Source: DATLAN01 sp035527455
Lineage (GTDB): Bacteria; Planctomycetota; Planctomycetia; Pirellulales; Thermoguttaceae
Direction of reading: 5' to 3'
Length of the DNA: 7,529 nucleotides
Assembly: GCA_035527455.1 (NCBI GenBank)
Contig: DATLAN010000090.1
Coordinates: 1-7,529, forward strand
In this document: positions 1 to 6,573 of the stretch, piece by piece
Layout of the letters: each line of letters begins with the position of its first letter
Numbering within the stretch: the first letter of the stretch is position 1
The notes under the pieces: generated by a model
Database searches by the model: none
The model's input: only the letters and a program-made list of their open reading frames with translations
Told to the model about the DNA's origin: nothing
Translations under genes and position numbers: made by a program

Positions 1-896
1 AAGGTCTGCACGCTCAGCACGGGGCTCTTCCGCGCGAAGAGCACTTCCCGGTCCTGCCCGGTCATCGGATCGACCGTCGCGCTCAACGTCGCTTCGGGAG
101 GCGGCGGCAGTTTCGAAGGAATCGCTTCTTCGGCCGCCGAAACCGACGGCATCGCACGCTGCGGGACCAGCGGCCGACCGAGAAAGGGTTCGGACGCCGC
201 ATCGGCTCGCGCTCCGATCGGGCCGCTGGGGACCGCCGGGGTCGGACGTCCCGGAATCATGCCTTCCGGCTGCCTGACCCCTTCCGGCTGCCTGACGGCG
301 GGCAGACCGAAGTCGGTTTCGGAAGGAGGCGTCGACTCGCTCGGGATATTGGCGTCCGGACGATCCGTCGCATGATCCGCCGCCGGTACCTGCTCGAAGA
401 CCGACGTGCTGGACAACGACAATCGTTCGTGCAACGGACGAACGCTGGAGTCCGTGGAAGCGGACGAAATCCCGGCGCGCGTTCTTGGGCCGGTCGAAAG
501 CGGAGGGTGAATGGCCGTGGCCCCGGCCGGCTCCGATCGGCCAAGGCCGATCGCGTCCATCAACGTGGGCGGCGGCTTCTCGGCTTCGCTCTGCGGGTCC
601 GACGGAGACCTGAAAATGCTGCCCTGTCGAGGCGCCACCGGAGTGCCGGAGTGCTTGCCATACTGCAACGGCCGCCGGGTGGTGTGCGGAGAAGCGTCCT
701 GCGGCGTTTCGTCTTTCTTCTGCAGGATCCCCCCGAAGAGACTGCGGCCCAGATCGTCCAACTGCTCGATCAGCGGACCTCGCCCCTGAGCCGCTGCCGA
801 GCCCTCTTCGGGAGGTGCGCCTCGGACAAGTCCCAAGCAGGCGATTCCCAAGGCCCCGAAGGCCAGCACGGCGGCAGCGAACTTCTTCTTCAGCAT
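1..896 (-). CDS. Exported Pro/Ser-rich protein, N-terminal part; probable planctomycete DUF11-type surface protein (partial)
   Basis: An open frame runs from ATG at 896 to the left edge (298 codons, no stop), so the C-terminus is missing. The start is supported by AGAGG six bases upstream (903-907); an in-frame GTG at 911 is less likely. Residues 1-26 form a signal peptide: a KKK n-region, then an Ala/Leu/Gly-rich core ending near GLVRGA. The LGIAC stretch is a poor lipobox, so a lipoprotein is possible but not favoured. From about residue 30 the protein is low complexity, rich in Pro, Ser, Ala and Glu, and contains a duplicated VRQPEG. It looks like a disordered linker to a surface domain. 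The last visible residues (VLFARKSPVLSVQT) resemble the segment preceding DUF11 repeats in large planctomycete exported proteins. That assignment rests on memory of the family, because the repeats lie outside the window. The export signal is well supported; the family call is moderate. Confidence 0.72.
   Translation of the reverse strand, partial: MLKKKFAAAVLAFGALGIACLGLVRGAPPEEGSAAAQGRGPLIEQLDDLGRSLFGGILQKKDETPQDASPHTTRRPLQYGKHSGTPVAPRQGSIFRSPSDPQSEAEKPPPTLMDAIGLGRSEPAGATAIHPPLSTGPRTRAGISSASTDSSVRPLHERLSLSSTSVFEQVPAADHATDRPDANIPSESTPPSETDFGLPAVRQPEGVRQPEGMIPGRPTPAVPSGPIGARADAASEPFLGRPLVPQRAMPSVSAAEEAIPSKLPPPPEATLSATVDPMTGQDREVLFARKSPVLSVQT
261..296 (-). repeat. 18-bp tandem duplication inside the left gene
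   Basis: Two adjacent 18-bp units (261-278 and 279-296) differ only in their first base. Read on the minus strand they encode VRQPEG twice in frame. They fall in the low-complexity linker of the exported protein, so a slippage-type expansion would be tolerated. Confidence 0.9.
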
Positions 897-996
897 GACG
901 GACCTCTGCACATGAAGGTGGACCGATATGTCACGGCATCCTCCGGTATCGGTCAGGATGAATTTGCGGGTTTAGCCAAGTTTTCAGAATCACCCG

Positions 997-1025
997 ATTA
1001 TCAAGGATGCGCAAGATGCGCAAAG
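997..1025 (-). promoter_or_regulatory. Candidate promoter for the left gene
   Basis: On the minus strand GATAAT (997-1002) matches the sigma-70 -10 consensus at five of six bases. The best -35 at 17-bp spacing is the poor CTTTGC (1020-1025). It would give a leader of roughly 90 bases before the ATG at 896. The spacer contains the tandem TTGCGCATC repeat described separately. Only the -10 is convincing. Confidence 0.25.
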
Positions 1026-1038
1026 CTGGGGATCCTTG
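1002..1038. repeat. 9-bp tandem repeat bracketed by a 7-bp inverted repeat
   Basis: GATGCGCAA occurs twice back to back (1006-1014 and 1015-1023). The pair lies inside an inverted repeat CAAGGAT (1002-1008) / ATCCTTG (1032-1038), with the left arm overlapping the first repeat. The element sits at the candidate promoter of the left gene, so it could be a regulator site. It has no recognised identity. Confidence 0.6.
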
Positions 1039-1056
1039 GAGCTGCGAATCGAAATC

Positions 1057-1098
1057 TCAACGAAACCACAGAAACGCCCGCCGACTGCGTTCGGCGGG
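1057..1098 (-). terminator. Hairpin downstream of the small ORF, possible intrinsic terminator
   Basis: On the minus strand CCCGCCGA (1091-1098) pairs perfectly with TCGGCGGG (1077-1084) across a six-base loop. The following sequence, CGTTTCTGTGGTTTC, is only moderately T-rich. The hairpin lies about 90 bases after the small ORF stop and before the left gene, where a terminator separating the two would be expected. The weak T-tract lowers confidence. Confidence 0.45.
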
Positions 1099-1189
1099 GT
1101 CGGTCTTTCCCTCAGTCACGCGCCGGCCAACCACCGTCGCCGGCTGTGCCGAAACCGAAAACCGAAAAGAAAACCGCCACCGGGAGATT

Positions 1190-1291
1190 TCAAGCCGCCT
1201 CGCCCAGCCTGTCGGCCGCCCGCTTGGCCGGCGCGGGAAGGTACTCGGTGGAGATTTCGACGAGTTGGGGGACGTAAACCTTGACCTGCAT
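1190..1291 (-). CDS. Small ORF, 33 aa, unknown function
   Basis: ATG at 1291 to TGA at 1190-1192 encodes 33 residues, beginning MQVKVYVPQLVEI and ending AADRLGEAA. A strong Shine-Dalgarno, AAGGAG (1300-1305), lies eight bases upstream, among the best ribosome sites in the window. By my count 28 of 33 codons end in G or C, as in the neighbouring real genes. The predicted peptide has a short hydrophobic strand-like start, a YLPAPA turn and a charged, probably helical C-terminus. There is no signal peptide, Cys or metal motif. It lies between two minus-strand genes, 322 bases after the large gene's stop, and a GC hairpin follows. A TTGACT at 1356-1361 (minus) could be a -35, but no well-spaced -10 follows. 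I do not recognise the family. A chance ORF remains possible because it is short. Confidence 0.5.
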   Translation of the reverse strand: MQVKVYVPQLVEISTEYLPAPAKRAADRLGEAA

Positions 1292-1517
1292 GTTGCGGAC
1301 TCCTTTTCCACGGCGGACCCGTAGCCCCGATATTCCCGCGCTATGAAGTATCGGCAGTCAAGGTGTGACGATTCTAACGATTTCGGGGACTTTTTGATTT
1401 GTATCAGTAGTGTGTCACGCCGGGCTTATATCGCCGGAGGAGCTTTCGACACATCTGCTGACGTTCCGCCAACCTTCGCACAACTGGCGGCCTGACACGT
1501 CGCAGGGAGACGCGGAA
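1292..1517. other. Non-coding stretch between the small ORF and the AT-rich island
   Basis: I find no convincing gene here. A 16-codon minus-strand ATG frame (1413-1463 area, ending GVTHY) has no Shine-Dalgarno and is not called. A weak 6-bp inverted repeat CCGCCA/TGGCGG (1466-1471 and 1485-1490) with a 13-base loop lacks a T-tract on either side. TGTCAC occurs at 1413-1418, and the minus strand reads CGTCACAC at 1363-1370. These resemble motifs in the promoter regions of the two larger minus-strand genes. Confidence 0.5.
1300..1305 (-). promoter_or_regulatory. Shine-Dalgarno of the small ORF
   Basis: AAGGAG on the minus strand, eight bases before the ATG at 1291. It is the main evidence that the 33-codon frame is translated, and it favours that frame over the overlapping frame starting at 1311, for which the same sequence would be internal. 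Confidence 0.55.
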
Positions 1518-1561
1518 ATGCTAATCTTGCACAAATTAGCACAAAACTAGCATAACACAAA
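1518..1561. repeat. AT-rich island with clustered TGCTA[A/G]T and TTTGTG motifs
   Basis: TGCTAAT (1519-1525) and ATTAGCA (1535-1541) form a perfect 7-bp inverted repeat around a 9-base spacer. A third, near-identical arm, ACTAGCAT, lies at 1547-1554. CACAAA (TTTGTG on the minus strand) recurs at 1530-1535, 1540-1545 and 1556-1561. The stretch is strikingly AT-rich for this genome. It lies about 50-100 bases downstream of the large gene's stop and about 230-270 bases upstream of the small ORF. It could be an operator/promoter region or a weak AT stem-loop; there is no clear terminator T-run. Confidence 0.55.
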
Positions 1562-1612
1562 TACATGCAGGATAACACGTTACGTCGCGAAGTCCCAAGA
1601 AGCCGGCCCGTT

Positions 1613-4600
1613 TTACTCTCCTTCCGATGCAGCCGCTACCTCCGGCGCGTCGGCCTCGACAACCACGCGGAAGCCGACGTTGTAGACCGGCTTGTAGGGC
1701 TGGTAGCGCCAACGGGAAGCCGACGTGGCGAACTTCAAGGTGTCGTTCCAGGAGCCGCCGCGGACGACCTTCATGCCGGGCGCGCTGGGATCGTCGCGGC
1801 CGTCGCGGGGATCGTACGGATAGGGCCTGTAGATGCTTCGGCACCATTCGGCCACGTTGCCGTGCATGTCGTAAAGCCCCCAGGCGTTGGGCGGATATTG
1901 GCCGCCGGGCGCGGTGAACGAGACGCCGTCGTTGTAGCCGGTTTCCGCCCGGCCGTGGTTCCATGGCCGTGCCGTCTCGTCGGCGAGGTTGGCGAAGGGC
2001 TGCACGCCCTCCGTGTACGGGCCGACCGAGAAGGTCGTGGCCGTGCCGGCTCGGCATGCCCATTCCCATTGGGCCTCGGTGGGCAACGTGCAGCGATGCC
2101 CGGTCTCTTCCGAGAGCCAGCGGCAGAACTCCATGGCCTGATACCAGGTGATGCGGACCACGGGCAGCTCGGGCGAGTCGATCGCCGTGCCCCGCCGCGA
2201 GCGGTCCTTCCAGCGTTCGTTGATCACGCCGCTGTCGTGCTCGGGGTCGAACTGGGCGAATTGGCCGTTGGTGACCTCGAATTGACCGATCCAGAAGGGT
2301 CTGGGGATTCTCGCGAGGGTTTGGGGGCCTTCGTCGGGGAAGGCGTTTGTGGTGGCGGTTGCGAAGCCGCGAGCGGCTGGACTGGACTGGGCTCCCATGG
2401 GGAATTCGCCGGCGGGGAGGAGTAGGAGCTTCATGGTCACGCCGTCGCCTAAGTCGAGTTCTCGTTCGATCGAACCGGCTTTGGCCTGCATTTCCTGGGC
2501 TTGTTCCGCAGCCATCGGCCAGCCGGTCAACTGCACGGGATCGGCCGGCCGCGACGGGGACGGTTCCGGAGGCTGGAACTTCTCGATCGGCGGCAGCGGC
2601 ACCGGGTCCTCGTCGCGGTCGTCGACGCCGGCGTAGAGCTTCTTGTACTGCGCCCGCAAGGCCACCTGCTCGTCGGTCGGCGGGCGGTGGCTTTCGCGCC
2701 AGTTGATCGGGTAGGGGACGTTGTAGTCGATCCACGCGTAGAGCCGCTCCCATTCCTCGGGCGCAAGCTTCACGTTGTAATGGCCCTTCTCGAGCATCTG
2801 CACGAGCATGCTGGTGTCGGCCTCGTACTCGGCCGGCTTGGGCATGTGATAGTCCGACTCGTAGCCGGGCCGGCGGACGTACTTCTGCAACTCCCGATAC
2901 GCCGGGCTGTAGTCGCTGTCCGAATACTTGTTCTTCGGAGCCGTCGGATCGGGCGGTTCCGAAGGCCCGCGCAGCCGTTTGGCCCGCAGGTCGATCGTGG
3001 CGATCTGCTCCCCGGCGTCGTCGTAAGGCCGATCGTTGTGGCAGCCCACGCAACGGCGGTCCAACATCGGTTGAATCTCCCGCTCGAAGCCGAACCCGCG
3101 AACCGGGCCGTACCAGGGCTCGATGGTCGAGGGGCGTTGGCCGATGGCGGCCGTGCTGTACGCGCTGGGCGGCACCGCGTTCTGCTTTTCGTGGCAGCCG
3201 ACGCAGGAGAGGAACTCGCCGGGCATGGCCGTGAACCAGCTCCGCATCACCTGCTGGGCCTTTCCCTTTTCGTCGAGCGGTTGGAGGAAGATCGGCGTGT
3301 TGGCCGGCACGCTGAACAGGGCCGAGCCGTCTTCGTTGACCGGCACGGTGCCGAGGATCCGCTTGACGTCCCAACCGCCTTCGAGCGAGGACGCCCGGGT
3401 GTCGCCGTTGCCGAAGTAGCGGTAGTGGTGCGTGCCGACTCGCAACTGCTTGATCGACCCGCGGGGAAAGCCGTTGAGTCCCGGCCCTGCGTAGACGTTG
3501 GCCAGGTAGACGGTGGCGTCTTTCCGCCGGGGATCGACCTGCGAGGGGATGGCCGGCGGTTGGGGACGCGGCCGCAGGGGGATCGGCGTCATGTATCCGC
3601 CGCGGAGGATCGGCGTGATGTTGTCGTAGATGTCGGCCAGGCAGAGGTCCCAGGTCGAGTGTTCGTGTTCCTTGACGCAGACCAGGAAGTACTTGCCGGC
3701 GCCGAGGTTCGTCTCCGGCTCGGCCAGCGGATAGGGGGCGGCGAATTTCGGCCAGGAATCGACGACCAGCCGGTCCAGCATGGTGGGCTCGACTTTCTTG
3801 CCGTAGCCGGGGATCTTCTGCACGGCGCCGTCGGCCTCGTGGCGTCCCTTGGCCGGATCCAGCAGCAGGAACTCGCCCACCCGCGACACGCCGTGATGGC
3901 CCGAGATCACGCAGGAGATCATCGTCGGATGGCCGGGGATCGGGCGCGGCCAGTACGTGGCGTTGGGCCAATAGGAATTGCTGCCGTAGTATTCCATCTG
4001 GCCGCTGCCGTCCGGGTTCATGCGGAACAGGAGCCGGCTGAAGTAGTGCGGGGCGTCGGTGTATTCCCAGCGGGTGTAGAGCACGCGGCCGTCGTGCATT
4101 ACCACCGGGTTCCAGTCGTGGTCCTGGTCGAAGGTCAGCCGCCGCTCGCCGGTGCCGTCGGCGTTGATCAAGTGGATGTTGCCCACGTTCGGCCCGCCGG
4201 TGCAAGGCACGGCCTGTTGACAGGCGTTGGAAACGCAGAGCATCTGGCCGTTGGGCAAATAGCAGCCGTCGTATCGCAGCAGGTCGTCCTCGGGCGTCAC
4301 CCGCCGCAGACCGCTGCCGTCGGCGTGGATCTCCCAGATCGCTTGTCGATCGGAGAAGAGGATCGTTTGGGCGTTCCAGTGGAGATCCATGTCGGCGACG
4401 GCGCCTTGGTGGATCGTGGTCAGTTCCCCGTCCGGACGGACCGGCGAGAGGACGGCCATTTCGCTGCCCAGGCTGTTCGGCCCGCCCCAGTTGCTGCTGA
4501 AGCTCGGGTTGCCCTTGACCAACAGGAGCTTGTCGAATTGCAGCAGCGGGTTGGCCAGGAGGATTTCGGTGCCGGCCCGGTCGATTTCCTCGCGCAGCTC

Positions 4601-6490
4601 GATCACGGCCGTCATGGCGTCGGGAGACCCGCTGAAGAGTCGATCCCAGATCGCGTCGGCCTGCTTCTCCAGCGCGGCGACGCGGCGGAGATACTCGTCG
4701 GCCTTGGGATAGCGATCGCCGAACATCGTTCGCTGGTCCGCGACCGACAGCCGCATCGAACGGGTCTTGCTCGCGGTGGCCAAGGCGTCTCGAAACGCGG
4801 CCATTCGGTAGTACTTGCTGCGCAACTCGTCCACACTCAGTTCCGGCGTGATGGAACTTCGCATGGTTTCGATCCATGCAGCGATCCGGTCCTTGATCGG
4901 CTCGAGCACCTGGGCCTGGATGCCCGACTCGGCCGTCAGCTCTGCTTCCAAGTCGGCCAGTCGCGCGGCAAGTGCGCGCTCGTATCGGGGCTCGAGGAAC
5001 GTGTCGACATGGCCGGGCAGCCAGTCTTCCACGTTGCGCGCGTTGGAGTTGACCCAAATCCCGTCGCTCGCTTCCCAGTCGATCTGTGCCCGGGCGATCG
5101 GATCGGCGAACATCTCGCGGATTTGCGGGATCAACTGTCGGCGCCGGTCCATACGCTGGTTTACCGCTCCGGCGCCGGGCTTCGAGGTGGAGGGTTGGGG
5201 CAGGAAGCAGAACCGGTGCTTGCCATCGGCGCCGGCTCGCACGTCCAGCAGAAGCTGGCAGCGGCCCGACATCTCGGTCAATAGTGCCCCGCCTTTGCTC
5301 GACTCGAACGTGTTCTGCACGGAAAGCCGCTGCTGCGAGGGCAGCCAGGTCGCGGAGGCCTTATCGGCATTGATTTCGATCGCATACTCGTTCTTCTTCG
5401 GCGACTCGAGGAACGTCACCGCGCGGCAGAGGAGAAAAACGTCGCTCGAGTCGGTGCCGGGAGGATCGCTCAAGTCGTGGATCGTTCCATCGCCCAGATC
5501 GCGGCGTTCTTGCCAGCCGATCTCTCGGTCGTCCTTGCCCAGATGACGTTTGCCCAGGTCGATCTCGGTCGCGTTGCGGAGTTCGGCCAGTTCCGTGCTC
5601 TTCGGGTGCAGCGGTCCGAGAGAATACCAAGGACCGAAGATCACGTTCGACTGATAGGCGGCCAATCGGTCCTGGAGGGATTCCCATTGTCGGACCGCCT
5701 CGCGGCCGGCGATCATGGTTTCCTGCCAGGTCGCTTTCTCGACCAGTTCCGGGGCCTTGGAGGCTTCGGCTTGTGCCTTCCGCAGCGCGAGTTGATCCGC
5801 CGTTGCCGCGACGACGTCGCCCTCCTCGCCGAGCGCTTCCAGTTCGATGTAGGCGGCCGCACTTCCGGGCGTCTCGGTCTTGGCCGTGTCGCCGGCCTTG
5901 GTGCCGTGGGTGCGCCAGATGCGGAACTGGACCCAGTCGACCTTGTCCGGCACGAGCGGGCCGCCGTCGTCCCGGGCGAAACGCGTGTAGAATCCGCCGC
6001 CGTCGCGGCCGAGAATGACTTCGCCGCTGCTGAGGTCGGCCTGACGGGGGAACTTGGGCTTCGCGGCCGGGTTCTGGTGGTTGTCGGCGAAGCGGACCTC
6101 GAAGTCCTGGTTCGATCGGGTGTCGGTGTTGAAGGTGAACAGCCCGACTTCGGTGACGGTCTTAGGCTCGCCGAGGTAGAAGTCGATCACGGTCGGTTGT
6201 CCGTTGAGCATCACGCGGCCGTCTTGAGCCCGCGTGCCGGCCTGGCCGTCGATCAGCCCGAAGAGTTGATCGGCCGTGGCCTCCTTCTCGGCGATGACGC
6301 GAACGCCGAGCCGGGCCAGCAAGTTGCGCCCGTGATGGGAGCGGATCTGTTGGCTGAACTCCTCGAAGGCGGCGTCCGTGTTGTCCCAGGCTTGCGTCTG
6401 CACGACGACTTCCGCCGTGGCCGAAGGCGACCATGCCGAAAGCAACAGGGCGGTCAACGTCGCGACTAGGGCGATTCGATCGTTTCTCAA
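1613..6490 (-). CDS. Secreted HzsA-like di-haem c-type cytochrome fused to an FGE/SUMF1-like domain
   Basis: A 1625-residue protein starting at TTG. Residues 1-26 are a Sec signal peptide with probable cleavage after ATA (A26/E27). About 30-245 is a beta-rich discoidin-like region (IDFYLGEPKTVTEVGLFTF, then IELEALGE). About 283-430, opening FGPWYSLGP, resembles a jelly-roll module of planctomycete exported proteins. About 430-650 is largely helical. About 652-1045 resembles a TolB/PD40 beta-propeller (DWNPVVMHDGRVLYTRWEY from 792; NPDGSG). Residues 1047-1100 (GTVPVNEDGSALFSVPANTP...PGEFLSCVGCHE) match the haem region of hydrazine synthase alpha-like proteins. Haem sites are CVGCH at 1096-1100 and 1147-1151. 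A Pro-rich linker (1297-1316) leads to an FGE-like fold (about 1345-1612) with LPTEAQWEWACRAG (1469-1482), GLYDMHGNVAEW (1538-1549) and RGGSW (1577-1581). The FGE catalytic cysteines after RGGS are absent. Inferred role: periplasmic or surface redox protein, substrate unknown; hydrazine synthesis is not implied. A TATAAT and Shine-Dalgarno precede it. Domain order is firm; boundaries are approximate. Confidence 0.93.
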   Translation of the reverse strand: MRNDRIALVATLTALLLSAWSPSATAEVVVQTQAWDNTDAAFEEFSQQIRSHHGRNLLARLGVRVIAEKEATADQLFGLIDGQAGTRAQDGRVMLNGQPTVIDFYLGEPKTVTEVGLFTFNTDTRSNQDFEVRFADNHQNPAAKPKFPRQADLSSGEVILGRDGGGFYTRFARDDGGPLVPDKVDWVQFRIWRTHGTKAGDTAKTETPGSAAAYIELEALGEEGDVVAATADQLALRKAQAEASKAPELVEKATWQETMIAGREAVRQWESLQDRLAAYQSNVIFGPWYSLGPLHPKSTELAELRNATEIDLGKRHLGKDDREIGWQERRDLGDGTIHDLSDPPGTDSSDVFLLCRAVTFLESPKKNEYAIEINADKASATWLPSQQRLSVQNTFESSKGGALLTEMSGRCQLLLDVRAGADGKHRFCFLPQPSTSKPGAGAVNQRMDRRRQLIPQIREMFADPIARAQIDWEASDGIWVNSNARNVEDWLPGHVDTFLEPRYERALAARLADLEAELTAESGIQAQVLEPIKDRIAAWIETMRSSITPELSVDELRSKYYRMAAFRDALATASKTRSMRLSVADQRTMFGDRYPKADEYLRRVAALEKQADAIWDRLFSGSPDAMTAVIELREEIDRAGTEILLANPLLQFDKLLLVKGNPSFSSNWGGPNSLGSEMAVLSPVRPDGELTTIHQGAVADMDLHWNAQTILFSDRQAIWEIHADGSGLRRVTPEDDLLRYDGCYLPNGQMLCVSNACQQAVPCTGGPNVGNIHLINADGTGERRLTFDQDHDWNPVVMHDGRVLYTRWEYTDAPHYFSRLLFRMNPDGSGQMEYYGSNSYWPNATYWPRPIPGHPTMISCVISGHHGVSRVGEFLLLDPAKGRHEADGAVQKIPGYGKKVEPTMLDRLVVDSWPKFAAPYPLAEPETNLGAGKYFLVCVKEHEHSTWDLCLADIYDNITPILRGGYMTPIPLRPRPQPPAIPSQVDPRRKDATVYLANVYAGPGLNGFPRGSIKQLRVGTHHYRYFGNGDTRASSLEGGWDVKRILGTVPVNEDGSALFSVPANTPIFLQPLDEKGKAQQVMRSWFTAMPGEFLSCVGCHEKQNAVPPSAYSTAAIGQRPSTIEPWYGPVRGFGFEREIQPMLDRRCVGCHNDRPYDDAGEQIATIDLRAKRLRGPSEPPDPTAPKNKYSDSDYSPAYRELQKYVRRPGYESDYHMPKPAEYEADTSMLVQMLEKGHYNVKLAPEEWERLYAWIDYNVPYPINWRESHRPPTDEQVALRAQYKKLYAGVDDRDEDPVPLPPIEKFQPPEPSPSRPADPVQLTGWPMAAEQAQEMQAKAGSIERELDLGDGVTMKLLLLPAGEFPMGAQSSPAARGFATATTNAFPDEGPQTLARIPRPFWIGQFEVTNGQFAQFDPEHDSGVINERWKDRSRRGTAIDSPELPVVRITWYQAMEFCRWLSEETGHRCTLPTEAQWEWACRAGTATTFSVGPYTEGVQPFANLADETARPWNHGRAETGYNDGVSFTAPGGQYPPNAWGLYDMHGNVAEWCRSIYRPYPYDPRDGRDDPSAPGMKVVRGGSWNDTLKFATSASRWRYQPYKPVYNVGFRVVVEADAPEVAAASEGE

Positions 6491-6497
6491 CGCACTT

Positions 6498-6503
6498 CTC
6501 CTT
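6498..6503 (-). promoter_or_regulatory. Shine-Dalgarno that fixes a TTG start
   Basis: AAGGAG on the minus strand, seven bases before the TTG at 6488-6490. An in-frame TAG lies a few codons upstream and no ATG or GTG lies between, while the signal peptide begins exactly at the TTG. The uncommon start codon is therefore well supported. Confidence 0.88.
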
Positions 6504-6543
6504 ATCTAAGTCTAAGCCCGGGCGGTCCCGAACACACGGGTTC

Positions 6544-6549
6544 ATTATA
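6544..6549 (-). promoter_or_regulatory. -10 box (TATAAT) of the large gene
   Basis: A perfect TATAAT on the minus strand, 53 bases before the TTG, in an otherwise GC-rich region. It predicts a leader of roughly 45 bases. The -35 position at 17-bp spacing (TATCGT, 6567-6572) is a poor match, which suggests activator help or a different sigma factor. The GCGTGTGAC direct repeats lie just upstream, as activator sites often do. Confidence 0.55.
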
Positions 6550-6573
6550 GGCAGGATCACCGCCGTACGATAT

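Noticed and set aside
372..1277. 301-codon plus-strand open frame
   Set aside because: It is antisense to the left exported-protein gene and runs through the intergenic hairpin. It is Arg/Gly/Ser-rich without domain signs.
1057..1311. 84-codon minus-strand frame overlapping the small ORF
   Set aside because: It uses a different frame, is Arg/Ser-rich, and its start lies upstream of the AAGGAG that fits the 33-codon frame. No Shine-Dalgarno of its own was seen.
1466..1490. Terminator for the large gene
   Set aside because: The 6-bp stem has a 13-base loop and no T-tract on the minus strand, too weak to call.
1536..5057. 1173-codon open frame on the minus strand
   Set aside because: It overlaps the 1625-codon gene in another frame. 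Its translation is extremely Arg/Pro/Gly-rich with no coherent domain, whereas the other frame carries the signal peptide, haem sites and FGE motifs. Stop codons are scarce here because of high GC.
2501..5284. 927-codon open frame on the plus strand, antisense to the large gene
   Set aside because: Composition (Val/Gly/Arg/Ala/Asp-rich) is that of a reverse-complement shadow of a GC3-rich gene. No domain, export signal or convincing ribosome site was seen.
5477..6469. 330-codon plus-strand open frame
   Set aside because: Antisense shadow of the N-terminal part of the large gene. It has no recognisable motif.
1613..6490. True hydrazine synthase (anammox) gene
   Set aside because: The protein shares the haem-region pattern but is fused to FGE-like and discoidin-like modules, has Asn where I expect the HzsA Tyr ligand, and no HzsB/HzsC genes are in the window.
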